Positions 1 to 10,765 of a stretch of DNA of 64,000 nucleotides are shown here, piece after piece. Numbering within the stretch: the stretch's first letter is position 1; each line of letters opens with the position of its first letter. The notes beneath the pieces were generated by a model. The model was not told the DNA's origin. It saw only the letters and a program-made list of their open reading frames with translations, and ran no database searches. The translations under genes and the position numbers were made by a program. The DNA comes from Phytophthora hibernalis (lineage: Eukaryota; Oomycota; Peronosporomycetes; Peronosporales; Peronosporaceae), in assembly GCA_012656075.1 (NCBI GenBank), contig JAAKBF010000123.1, forward strand, positions 1 through 64,000, in the 5' to 3' direction.

Positions 1-276
1 CTCACGAAAATGGCAACAGAACAAATTTGCGGGCTTGTGTCTATCTAGGTAGTGACTGCCTTTGATGAGTGACTCAACTGCATGTCCCCGGTTTACCTGT
101 TCACTTACTCTCAATCTCGGGACGTATTGAACGAGCTACTGACAGTCCTCGGCCAGAATCTGCCAAGCACATTAGAGTAACGATGTCTTTTGAGGCTGTT
201 GGAGAGCAGAAGCCTACTAAGTTTTCGTTCGAGTGAGCGTTGCTCCAAGCTCTTTCTCAGTGAAAATTGAGACAAA

Positions 277-934
277 AAGTGGAGCCATCTCAAGAAGGTG
301 ATTATGGAAGAGAACCCGGACTCAATCTCGTGCGACCTGGCACAAGTGAAGCTGTGGTTGGCCACAACGAAGAACGAGGAAAATCAGCTCATGTGGCTAC
401 CATCCAATACAAAAACTGCTTAAATGGGGGTATCCACGAAGAAATTGAAACTTTAATAAAGAAAAGCGGTGGATGGAACGTGGACGATGGGGACTGGTTG
501 GCTGACAAGAAGTTCTCAGAGCCAGAACCAAGGCAGATCCACGTATTGGTACAGTAGATGCTCCTTCGGACAGGAAAAAACTGGTTTTCAGCGATGAGGA
601 AATGACTCGAGACCACAAAAGGAAGTGTTTTGCCAACTTCGGAAGGAATGCCTCAAGCGTGGACCCTTGCCCTTGGAAGGGGATTTCATGGAGTTACTCA
701 AGTGGGGCGATGAAAGCAGTGGAGGACATCCAAGCGATCGGTGACATCGTCCGATTTACTGGCCCAAAAATGTATTTGCGAAAGGAAATTCTATGTGTGC
801 TGGGCATTTCAAAACGATCAAAAAAGGTTTTGACGCAGAAGTCCAGGAACAGGCAAAAGCTGTGTGATGAACACCGTGAAGAGCTAGAAACTCCTTGTCC
901 GATCGAAAATACAGAAAACGAAGACGGTTTTTAG
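277..934 (+). pseudogene. Crinkler (CRN) N-terminal domain, broken
   Basis: Remnant of a CRN effector N-terminal (LFLAK/DWL-type) domain. Seen: a lysine-rich helix followed by EENPD, then KLWLAT at the LFLAK position, a frame change in the GGGGG run near 424-428, an EEIETLIKK/DWLADKK stretch, and the IHVLV block (about 529-550) that closes this domain in the family. A second frame change follows, leading into a charged C-terminal part (602-934) that I cannot assign to a CRN C-terminal class. The canonical start (MVKLxC) is not preserved upstream. CRN proteins are oomycete effectors that enter host cells; this copy cannot encode one as it stands. Both frame changes equal one missing base. Confidence 0.7.
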
Positions 935-2430
935 TCTACTAGACGAGCTTGTATGTGGCATCTACATGCAGAATAAACGACCTAGGATCCCGATCCTCGC
1001 GACGCATATGTTTTTTCTTGGCGCTGGCTCCGATGGCAAACGGATCAGCGTCACTGCCATTGCTATTGATAGGATTGTCGTTCACGTCTGTGTGCTTTGT
1101 GACCGCGAACGCACCAGCTTCTTCGTCTTGACCAGGGAATAAGGTTTATTACACCTTGCGGCAAACGGTTCCGGGGAGGTCGCTATACCGCCAAGCCTGG
1201 TGGTGCGCAAAGCTGTGGACGGTAACCAGAATTCGAGCCGATTTCTCGTTCATGTTGAAGAGCTGTACAAGTCTATTCCAAATTCGTTTGGACTTGAGTC
1301 CTTGAGCAGGCCAATCTATCACGACTGTTCTCATCGCTAGAGTCAACGCTGGGTATGTCTCCTCACTCATTTCCAACAGTCTTTTCTGACACGTCATGAC
1401 ACGAACTTTCCATGGGCGCCTCCGAGTACTCGTCACATTTATGCACGCCTTGCCCACACAGGTAAAACGCTGCATTCGCACCGGATGCTGATCGTGGTGC
1501 ATGTATATGAAGCACTAAGTTAATATCGATCGTCTTCACTCGGAACTTCTGGAAACTACCGAACACGGTGTCGGCCTCGATTTGCGGTATTCCTGACGCA
1601 ATTAGTGGCGAAGGGAGTCGGAGAACCATGGGGACTTAGGGGGTCAGGGGTGATAGTGATCAGGCAATGGGTAGGTGGTAATTGATCATGAAGAAGGTAG
1701 ACGGACCACCATCAACAAATTATGGGTTGTTGTCAGGTGGAGAGGCTCCGCTAATTGGTCAACAGTATTACGCCTGGTGAACCCGAGTGCTGATCTCTGA
1801 GCTAGAGAGCGGGTCGCCGTGGTGTCCTCACCCGAATAACGGCTGGCTGATTCGGTCGGTGCCTGCGGTTTTTCAGGGTGGGGCTGTACACTTTTGTGTT
1901 TTGTAGGAAACATTTGGTGTAAACAACTCTCCCTCCAATTCATTGTCTCGCACCAGCAGCAAGATCAACACAATAAAGTCCTCCAGTTACTTCGCCAAGA
2001 GTTCAGTAATATACGTAGTGGACACGTTCCGTGACAATTTTGGGCCGACCTGAAAATGATGATAAACTGGTCCAATCGAAGTAAGAGGGACCTCAAAACA
2101 AAGAGGAGAATAGCTCTCTACGGTGGTGTATTGCTTGATTTTTTCATTAACTTGTGCAGAGGTATCGAGGCTCAAAGAGACCGTCTATTCGACCCTCCAA
2201 ATCAGTCACGTTCCGTGACGCTATATATAACCTATACAACAGCAAGGTTGTCACCAAGGAAGACGATGTTCTGGTCCAGCTCTTGAAGAGGGCGTCGGTC
2301 GTGCTCTCCTTTCTTTGGCACCTGGCAGGCTGGACGTTCGGTCGACTTTGGGTCTCTCTTCGCGCTTCAACCAGACGTCGTTGCCTCAGCACCGACGACT
2401 TGTCTTCTTGGCGCATCAACTTTAGCTCGC
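935..2430. other. Region without an assignable gene
   Basis: Only short open frames occur. The longest runs on the minus strand at 1149-1502, overlapping another minus frame at 1363-1629; these might be pieces of one decayed gene, but no family motif was recognised. A short repeat of CACGTTCCGTGAC occurs near 2023 and 2207. Nothing else can be supported here. Confidence 0.4.
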
Positions 2431-2464
2431 GGGCTACCAGCACGCGTTCCTTTCCTCAGCTGCT

Positions 2465-4381
2465 TCACCTGTTCTCGGTCTGCTTTCTTCTGTTTCTGTG
2501 TCCTCTCTCTCCATTTTCTTCTGCTCTTGGGCACGCACCCGGCCAGCTTGTTGTTGTTCCTGCGCAAGTTTGTGCTCCACTCGTTGCTGCTCTCTCACCC
2601 TCTTTTTCCGCCGCGAGGTATTTCTGAACAACGTTCTCTTCTTGTTTTCGTACCCTTTCAGCTTGCCTGTCTCGCTGTCGAGCAAACTTGGCCGTCTTTT
2701 CCTCTTCTTTGGCCTTGATACAGGAGATAACAGCATCAGCAGTCATCCGTTTTCCTCCTTTGATAAATCCGTCTGGCTTGGCAAGCTTCGGCTTCTTACG
2801 CTCTTGAGCCTTCACCATATCCCAGTCGTTTAACGACAGAACTCGCACGGTGTCAGGATCTAGGCCGTCTCGCTTGAGCCGATTGCGTGTTCTTTCGGAG
2901 ATAATTAGTGAGAATCATGGCCTTTTCTACCGGGCCGTCACCTATGATTCCACGCAGCATGGTTTCTTTACTCAGTGGAAAGAGCCCTGTCTTTTCAAAC
3001 CCACTAACCACATGTGTTCTCGTCCAACAGCGAGGTAGCGCAATGGATGCCAGCTCCACCATGTTGTACTTCGGAGCAGGATATCCATTGCGGACACGGA
3101 AAATATCGATTTCCTTATCGAGTTCACGCTTGAAATGCAGGAAAACGGTCGCGTCCAACGGCTGAAGAAAATGAGACGTGTGCGCTGGGAGAGTATGAAT
3201 GAAAAACCCATCATTTCGGGCGTGCTCGAGGGTCTGGGCGGATATATGTGCCCTGCACCCATCCATTATTACCAGAACCGGCCGATCAGCCGGGATGTTG
3301 GCAGCAAGCCACTCGAAGTATTGAATGAATAACTCCGTGGTGATGAAAGCCGACTTGCTTGCAGCAAATGTTGAGCCACCAAGTTCTTTGTTTGTATACT
3401 CTTCACACAGGGTCGCTCCCGGCAGGATAAAAACGGAGGGACATGGCCACCATCGGCGTTCACACACACAAGGACTGACACATTTGTCCTGTCATCTGAC
3501 TGCTGTGTATTTGCAGCTTTTCCTTTTGCCGCCAATACTGTTTTACCTCTGTGCGATCCCTGTCCGCACATACCAGATTCATCGAGATTCCAAATGCGTG
3601 AAGACGGAAGCCTGGGAGCGAGCTTGAGAGTTTCATTGAGCTCGTCGTAGAAAACGGAAATGTTTTCCGCAGTTGATGCTTCCGCGCGTTTTTCGTCTAA
3701 CCGCTGTAGCTTACGCTTGCTGAACACCTTCCTGTGACGCTCTTGAAATCGGTTGACCCAGCGCAACGACGGAAAATTGGCAGGAATGCTCCGTTCGTAA
3801 GGGCTTGACTCCACAATCTTGCGAACGAAAGCCGCCAGCTCCTGGCTCGTCATACACTGGGCCCGGTCTGTTCTCTTGAGGATGGACTCCACAATTCCAG
3901 CTTCTTCGCCTGCTGTTAGAACTGGACGTGCTCCGTTTCGTGCTTCCAGTTGAACTGTCCCCGCAACGTGTCGTTGAATCCGCATCCTGCCAATATCGTA
4001 AGCGCTTTCTGCTTCACGATACGACATTCGACCTGACTTTATTGCAGCTACAGCTGCCTCTAGACGTTTAGATTCACTCATTGTTTTGCTCTGCTCCCCT
4101 TCACAGTCACCCTCGTCGCTGGCGTCTTCCAGCTCCGCAACTGCACGCATTGCTGCCCCCAGCACTTCGTCCATGATTGGCGTCTTCTCAAAATGCTGGA
4201 AGATCGATCCGAAGCTCTCTTTTGATTGGATAAATTGACCTAATGAGCAGCTGCCATTCGCTAAAATAGTGCTGTCACGGAAAGCGTCGCCGTCACGCGT
4301 TGTCATATCGTGGGCAAGCCTCTCACGGCCCGTTATGTAATGGGTGATGCATCCTTCCGCGAAATGCTTGGCGAGGTTCAA
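2465..4381 (-). pseudogene. Pogo/Tc1-type (DDE_1) transposase, frameshifted
   Basis: Transposase of the pogo/CENP-B/jerky-like branch of Tc1-mariner, which cuts and pastes its own element. In order: an N-terminal psq-like helix-turn-helix (AAIKSGRMSYREAESAYDI), a Tc5-type second HTH with FPSLRWVNRFQERH, the first catalytic Asp in RIWNLDESG, a frame change near 3450-3480, the second Asp in VLVIMDGCRAH, and HTLPAHTSHFLQPLDATVF holding the third acidic residue. A further frame change near 2880 leads into a Lys/Glu/Arg-rich coiled-coil tail (2465-2848), a common ending for these proteins. The first change equals one lost base; the second equals one gained or two lost. I could not find convincing terminal inverted repeats or a TA duplication. 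Confidence 0.85.
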
Positions 4382-5372
4382 GGAAGTTGGGCGGAAAACA
4401 AGACCCTCGCGGTTTTCTTAAATCAGGTTTCAAAGGTATGGCCGAACCAACGCTTTCGGCGTTGGCAGCGCTTCCACACACCTCTGGCTACACGACGACC
4501 ACAAATCCGCCCCAGACTCCAGCAGCTCTCGACTAGTCAATCACCTTGTCCCTCAGCTTATCTACCTCCTCCGCCGGTAGCGCCGCAACGATTCGACCAG
4601 TCACTGTCGTGATCCCCTTCGGAATCCACCGCAGCGCGAGTGCAACTATTGCCTCCTCGTAATTTGCCAGCTTCAACCCCTCTGCCTCCCACTGGGGCAC
4701 AATTTATTGAATTCTCTAGCAGTACTTTTTAAAGTAAAATTGAGTGCTAACATTTAAATTAAGGTCGGTCTCCTTATTTTGTTGCGAAAGTGTTGTATTA
4801 GATACAACATCAGTACTATATCAATATAAGACGATTTAAACCCGAATTATTCCTTGATTTCAACAACATAACTACATGTAGCTAGCGCAACGCTGCCTCT
4901 TCATTAGAACGAGTCTCATAACAAAATTACGTTATGGGAACACGTTTGAAAACGCTCACACATTTCCAAGCCTTGGAAACGTTCACACAAATCAAGCTCG
5001 GGAACTAAAGCTACGGAGCGGCTAAAGTTGTGACTGTGTAACATTGACCAGCTGTGTCAGTACATTTGTTTCGTTTCGTATTGACGCGTTGGAAGTGTTC
5101 ACACATTGAAACGGAAGTGGTTATATCACCATTGATACGGTAGATCCAGCTACACCATTGACCGAATAAATTACGGCTCGAGAAAACTCCAAGAAAGTAC
5201 ATTGATAAGTTCAACGATGGGCAAGGATACAGTGGTGAGAAAGAACATTGAAAGTTACGGAAAATAAATTCGTAAGTTTCCGCTGCAGCCCTCAGCTTAT
5301 CATTTCCGAAAAAGATCGCCGGGGCTCAAATGGCAAGTACGTGCCCACAGAATCAAATTTTCTTGCGGTAGT
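4382..5372. other. Intergenic, no gene seen
   Basis: No convincing coding frame. 4300-4700 looks like the outer flank of the pogo relic; 4700-5300 is AT-richer, with near-repeats of a TTCACACATT/TTCACACAA motif at about 4956, 4984 and 5097. No promoter or RNA gene can be supported. Confidence 0.4.
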
Positions 5373-6061
5373 GTGACTAACGTAGAATTGCCGTGCGCAG
5401 GCGACTCAGACTACGATCCAGGCAGCGATGGCGACTCCGATGACGAGCACCCGGACGACTATGCTGGCGAGGAGGTGGGAGAAATAGAGGACCGTCGCGC
5501 ATATTCCCTGATAGAGGAGCAGTGGACAGCGCCAAGGACAAGTATGCGGACGCAGAGAAGGTTGCAGACGCGAGAAAGATTGCGGACACGGGGAAAGTTG
5601 CGGGCACGGAGAAGGACTCTAAAGCAGAAGATGCGGATACGGAGAATGATGCGGATGCGCTAAAGGACTCTAAGGCGGAAGATGCGGATAAGGAGAAGGA
5701 TGCGGACGCGAGTAAGGCCTCCGAAATAGAAGATGCGGACGCGGGTAGGGATTCTAAAGCAGAAGGTGTGGATAAGGAGATGGATGCGGACGCGGATAAT
5801 TACCCAAACGGAGAAAATTCGTGCGAGATGGAGATTCCAGAAACGTTGGGTGGAGAAGATGTTGAGACGGAGATGGAGTATATCACGCAAGTGCCTAGAC
5901 ACGAGCATGCGGATATGGAGAACGCCTCTGGTGTTCCTGGAAGCCTGGGAGCAGAGGATATCAGCAAAACGGCGGCGAGCCACCGTAAAGATCCTGGAAA
6001 AGCGTCCAAGAAAGAACGAAGGACCGGTACGGATTTCCTTTTGTCGCGAAGTGTGTTTTGA
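5373..6061 (+). pseudogene. Acidic repeat-rich N-terminal region of the MULE gene
   Basis: An Asp/Glu-rich start (DSDYDPGSDGDSDDE) runs from 5373 to about 5510, then a change equal to one missing base leads into the frame open from 5522 to 6061. There an imperfect unit of roughly 24-36 bases encodes repeats around DADKEKDADA and DSKAEDAD. Such acidic low-complexity regions precede the zinc-binding domain in some MULE proteins; that link is inferred from position and strand. No enzyme domain is present. The repeat opens long mirror frames on the minus strand, which I regard as shadows. Confidence 0.45.
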
Positions 6062-6178
6062 AATTAGAACCTGATAAAAGGTTATGCAACGCTACTAGAA
6101 TCAGGATCTGAGTTTTTTGCTATTTTACCGCCTGAAAAACGGTATCGTCCGTCAAAATGGAGCAAGTAGCGTGAAATT

Positions 6179-7248
6179 ATGGCAGCCTCGCACAAAAATC
6201 TCTTCGTAACCACAGATGCGTTTGTGGCAAAGCGTGTGTGGTCAGATTGGTCGAGCTTTGTGCAGGACTTCGACACGTATCTTGAATCCAACTTCTTGGT
6301 TTACAGAAAGCGCAACAACGTTCCCTTTTGAGGAATAACAGAGAACGTAGTGATGATGAAGTACAGTGTATCTAACGACGGATGTACTGACAATTGTATT
6401 GATGAATGCTTATTCCTTACATTATGTACAGGTTGGCCAGAGGCAAGTATACGTATTTGAAGTTTGAGATTCCGCAACGCTTTTGGCGCGCTTTGAAGAC
6501 GTCTACAGGCAGTATTATTGTACACATGGATGCTTCGATGGACGGAAGGGTAAAGGTGTCCGTGTGCAGACAGCGTATCGCTTCACCGGTTGCTTAGCTC
6601 GGATCACATGCATCGTTGCTCGAGCAGCAGATGGATCATTTTCCATAAAGACAAATAATGAGGTGAGTGCAGAAATCCTGAATGTTTCAGTCAATGATGT
6701 CTACAATGGCGGCGACAATGATGCTGGCAATGGTGTTTCCTATGGCGTTGACAATGGTGTTGACAATGGTGATGTTAATGGTGCAACGTGTTACAGGTAC
6801 GCGAGCACAACCACTACGTTAACGAAGACATTTACAGTGCCTTGTGTCGGGGCGAAGCTGTGGATGCAAGACAACTTGGAGCTACTGTTGACATACTTCA
6901 CAGTGCCGAAGTGCCCATGCAAAACCTCGCCGAATTTCTTTGCGCTGAAACTGGTTGGAGCATATTGTTAAATTGGTGAATGCTAAGCACACTATTGGTT
7001 GCTATACCAGGTTGTGGTCTTTCGAACCAAGACGTCCGAAACTACTGCAAGGCGATATATGGAGGGCCAGATACAGAGTGCGAACTACTTCGATTTATGG
7101 ATGAATTTGTGGCTATTCCGGGGAACTATGCGTTTGTTCTTCGTGAATACGATGATTTCGTGCTGGGACTTGTAACGGTGAACGAGGCGCAATGCGAGAC
7201 TATCGTCGATGGGGGATGCAATGCTGTTGTACTGGACCTACAATGTTA
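6179..7248 (+). pseudogene. FAR1-like MULE transposase N-terminus, broken
   Basis: The first segment (6179-6331) encodes a WSSFVQDFDTYLESNF-type start and ends at a stop. The second (6430-6660) carries YYCTHGCFDG, then TGCLARI with the Cys residues expected of a FAR1/WRKY-GCM1-type fold. A Gly/Asp/Asn repeat (about 6690-6780) interrupts the domain before the VREHNHYVNEDIYS segment (6792 onward), whose HNH completes the zinc ligands. The frame at 6980-7248 has LSNQDVRNYCKAIYGG, the usual segment ahead of the DDE core. A GT-AG intron between 6355 and 6430 is possible. The catalytic Asp residues are absent. Confidence 0.6.
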
Positions 7249-7380
7249 ACAACTTGGGCTTCTTTTGGGGTGGGTCATACAATCCGAATTCTATGTTTGA
7301 GTTTGTTGCTAAAATCTTTTTCTATTGTTGTGTTGTGATAAAAGGCGAGTTCATGGTGACAGCTCCGAACGGAAAAGGAT

Positions 7381-9203
7381 TTGGATGTCAATGAAGGCAC
7401 ATACTTGAATTCGGAGGACGATTTCTTAGAGCTGGAGAAGGAAATCAACGCGTCTTACAAGAATAGCGGACACGAGGACGTTCAACCCGTTAATATGAAC
7501 GAAGAAGCAGATGACAAGAATGCGGCGGACATGAAAAACAGTGCGATTCGTCACGTGCCCAAGCCTCAACGCGGCAACGATGAAGAAGCAATAGGTGCTC
7601 TGAATGGTGATGGCATCGGTATCAATGGTGATGAACATCTCAGTGGAGACGACAATGGTGATGGTTTCGTTTTCAATGGTGACGATCACCCACCATTGAG
7701 AAAAGACAGTGCAACACTATCAGCAGACACAAAGACAATGGAGCTTGTTATGGCACCTGCAAAGAAGAAGGCACGCAAATACACATATCCTCAACTTACA
7801 CAGCTGACCCTTTCTCCAAGTGTACAGAGTAGCAGGTCTAACTCAAGGAAGCGAGGTAGCACGAAGAAGCTGAAACACCCCAGGGTAAGTGTCGAAGTCA
7901 CATTTGAGGAATACGTCAATGGCGTCCCGATCGCAGATGTAGTGGCATGGTTGGAGAGGTCAACTGATCACGACAAAATAGGGAAGGTCTTCAACGTGTA
8001 CCCTAAGGTGCGAAACAAAGCGTCGGACGGAATGTCTAAAGTTTTAGTTGATGCCGAGAAAACCGAAGGCAGCATGACATCAGTGGGTGTCGTTTTCGGT
8101 TTTGCTGCCGTGACAAATGCGGTGTCAATTCTGAGAAATCAAACTGTCCAAACTTGTGTTCCCTCGACCAACATATGCGCTCCAGATACTACCCGATCCA
8201 ACGAGTGTGTTATATTAGCTGAAGATGATCAAATCGATGTACTGACTGACCTTTTTGAATTTGTGTGCTACTCGATCGGTTCTGTGGAGAATGCAGGATT
8301 TCTACCGGCTAAAATCCGAGCACAAACTGCACACGAAAGCGATGACTTGGTTGGGTCGCGTCTGGACTTGTGACAAATTTGATTGACTGTTTCAACGTCG
8401 CAGAAATGAAAGAAAGTGAAATCGCCTGTGCCATCAGGTCGCGCCTCATACTTAGTTCCTTATCGAGCTACATTTCTTTTACGGGAGTATCTGGAATGTC
8501 ATCTTCAGTGAAAATGGCGGAACTGATTGGTACGGTCCCTAATCGTGACTGGGTCAAAGATTCGCCGATATCTGTGTTTCTTCAAATTGCGTGCATGCGC
8601 CACGGCCGAGCGATGTTTGTGGAGTCAACGGTTCTGGAAGCATGTCGCTGGGAAAAGCCTGCAAAACTGGAGAAAGATGTCGATTTCGTGGTGTCTCCCT
8701 GCAATTCAGACAAATACACTGGACTCTGGTGATAATTGACGTCCGTGCAAGCAAAGCTTTTAGTTACGACCCTCTAGAAAACGAAAATTGGTCTCGTAAT
8801 GCTCGAACCCGTGCCCATGAAGTACTAATTCCTGTCGTCAGCTATTGGAGAACACTTATATTCGGGAAGGAAGCAGACTTTCCTCGTTGGAAAACGGTTA
8901 CCTATGCAACCCTACTCACTGAATTGTGGTGTTTATATTGCACCGATGGGCTGAGCGTATTTGACCAACGAACAAGGATGGCTTAATCAGGGCGGAGGAA
9001 TGCCAATTCACGCTGGATCGACACTGCGACTAAAAATGCTCTATCATTTGCTGTGCGCACCAGAAGTTTGCATCGTTGTCCCTGAAAGCCAAGCTGTCAT
9101 CGACGTTTCCGAAACGGAAAAACTCCTGGACGACATGATTGAAGCCAAGACCAAGAAACCAGTGGAGAAGAAAAGTAATTGGCGTCAGTCAGCAAATGCA
9201 TGA
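7381..9203 (+). pseudogene. Ulp1/C48-like cysteine protease domain, frameshifted
   Basis: The frame at 7381-8373 (330 codons) starts with an acidic/Asn-Gly-Asp repeat linker and continues through a basic patch (KKKARK, SRKRGSTKK). It is followed by 8370-8732 and 8591-8986. The last carries HWTLVIIDV, matching the catalytic His block of Ulp1-type (C48) peptidases, with YDPL downstream. The catalytic Cys motif is readable in another frame at about 8925-8955 as NCGVYI. C48 enzymes cleave SUMO or related tags; copies in MULEs have no established substrate. At least three frame changes separate the parts, so no active enzyme is encoded. Expression and function are unlikely. Confidence 0.65.
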
Positions 9204-9387
9204 AGAAACCACAGAAGAAGGAGTTGAAGAAGAAATAGTTGACGTTTGTTAAACTTGTCAAATACAGCAATTGCATGTATCTCAATGGCGACTACGAGTA
9301 CCTTTGGCACAATGACGACCTTGAACACCATTTACCACGGTACTGCCGATTTCAGAGACGTTCCGAGCCTTTCCAGCGTATTAGCAA

Positions 9388-9818
9388 CTACGAATCATCA
9401 TCCTGCAGACGGCTGTACAGCATCTCAGCGTACGAGTTGAAATCTTGAGAGCAGGAAACACAGGTGACGTCGGCTGAAATCATCGATGTAGTAGCGTAGG
9501 TATCATTGAGAGCATCTTGTAGCTTCCCCATGTCGTCGTTGTAAGCGCGCCACAATAGCATCAAATGCTCCCGGTCGCACTCCAATTTCTTTTCCACGCT
9601 TGAAGCTCTACCACCCGAGAAAGAACAAGTTTTCTCACCAAAGCTGTGGATACTGCATCGATATGGGATGTGGACATCGCGGCTGCGGTGCCGTGTTGAG
9701 AGTTGTGGTCCCCGGATGCGTGGTCGTCATCGTCTCCGCGCTGTTCTCGTTCACAACTGAATGGGGGCTTGACAGAAGACATCGTCGGCTTGAACTGGCC
9801 TCGCTGCTTTTGCTGCAC
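9388..9818 (-). CDS. Small hypothetical protein, possibly frameshifted
   Basis: Two minus-strand frames (9818-9561 and 9597-9388) overlap and would form one protein of about 130-140 residues if one base is missing near 9590. The N-terminal part is Asp/His/Ser-rich. The C-terminal part (EKKLECDREHLMLLWRAYND and onward) looks helical and contains one CVSC pair. No family was recognised and no intron, TATA box or paralogue was seen. It may be an unrelated chance frame. Confidence 0.25.
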
Positions 9819-9899
9819 GACGTAGATAGTAAAATACGGTATTATAATGGTAAGAATCGTCTTGAAGTATATGCTGTTTGATGGATACCTACCTTAAAT

Positions 9900-10370
9900 G
9901 ATATGACGTATGATGGATAACTACCTTGACGGATATGGGAATCCTACCTTAAAAGATATGACGTACGATAGACCAACGATGGTGCTTGTACATGGACCAG
10001 AACATTATCCATCATCGAGTCCTGTCAGCTTCGTTTTTATCATGTGATGAGGAATTTTATCACGACATCTACGAATTTTATCACGACATCACGGAAATAT
10101 AACCATCTTAATGCAACTTAATTTTTAGTGCAGCTTCAGCTTTCAATGGTGAAGCTGGACCTACAGTGTCAATGGTGATTTTATTTATCAGTGCCCATTG
10201 AAACCGTTCACACGAATCATAACAGCGTTACAACATATTTTGTGCGCGGTTTAGTAGTATTAGTTGTTCATTAGCATTCATTGTTACCCAAGTGATATTA
10301 ATACATGTTCCGTGTTTTTCTCTGGGTATCCATATACCGGTAGTAAAGCTCATACTAATTTTGTATGAAA
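9900..10370. other. AT-rich stretch with short direct repeats
   Basis: No coding potential. Imperfect repeats of a TGATGGATA(C/A)CTACCTT unit occur at 9878-9960, with variants of GATATGACGTA(T/C)GAT at 9899 and 9956, and GAATTTTATCACGACATC(T/A)ACG at 10050-10095. They look like a short degenerate tandem array at the edge of the MULE-derived DNA. Confidence 0.45.
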
Positions 10371-10380
10371 AACCGATACT

Positions 10381-10720
10381 ATGGTTGTTTTAGTACTAAG
10401 CCAAGAACCAAGTAAACCTTTGTCACGATCAGAGACAGTCGTAAAGCCCTCCAACGACCCCAGCGATGCTTTGACCACGGAGAAACCATGCCCAGTTATC
10501 GTAGTTTTCCACAGGCACCAAGGCAAAAGCCCACGGAGTCACTCGCTTTTCATATTCTTTGGCAGTGGCTACCAGATAAACACCGTAGCAATTCATCTCC
10601 CTTTTAAATGCGCGTCGTCGAACCCAAACATTCTTCGTGCAATCTGCGCGATCCGAATGCCAATATTTGGCACGAAACAGGCTCTGTGAAATGTATCATC
10701 ACTGTACTTGTCGAAGCGCA
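10381..10720 (-). pseudogene. MULE transposase catalytic fragment
   Basis: Reading the minus strand downward from about 10720 gives a frame with FVPNIGIRIAQIARRMFGFD followed by DDAHLKG, an Asp-containing block of the MULE DDE core. After a frame change comes GVYLVATAKEYEKRVTPWAF and VPVENYDNWAWFL, hallmarks of the MULE domain (hydrophobic strand, PxAFA, ENxxxWxWFL). Another change leads to TVSDRDKGL, the SDRxxGL block around the second catalytic Asp. Roughly 110 residues remain; the N-terminus, catalytic Glu and SWIM finger are missing. It lies just past the end of the second ankyrin gene, where a kinase domain would be expected by analogy with the gene at 13882-15656. Confidence 0.7.
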
Positions 10721-10765
10721 TTAGTTATGCTGGGGTTTCGGTCACCATGGCGAATAGATACGACT

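Larger units (their letters stand above)
5373..9240 (+). mobile_element. Decayed MULE with an Ulp1-like protease
   Basis: The parts read in one direction as a Mutator-like element that acquired a C48 (Ulp1) peptidase, an association known in plants as KI-MULE/Kaonashi. They are an acidic N-terminal region (5373-6061), a FAR1-like zinc-binding N-terminus (6179-7248), and a C48-like domain (8370-8990). The DDE catalytic core of the transposase was not found between 7250 and 8370, so it was lost or replaced by the low-complexity linker at 7381-7800. Terminal inverted repeats were not identified, so the limits are those of the coding traces. Confidence 0.6.

Noticed and set aside
2000..4740. Terminal inverted repeats for the pogo element
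   Set aside because: I looked for CAGTG-type ends and TA duplications on both sides of the transposase and found no convincing pair.
5660..5983. Minus-strand frame rich in Arg/Ile/Leu
   Set aside because: Antisense of the acidic tandem repeat; no start context or homology.
6700..6790. Short GATGTTGACAATGGTG-like repeats as a possible CRISPR-like array
   Set aside because: These are in-frame Gly/Asp/Asn codon repeats with no spacers, in a eukaryotic transposon-derived gene.
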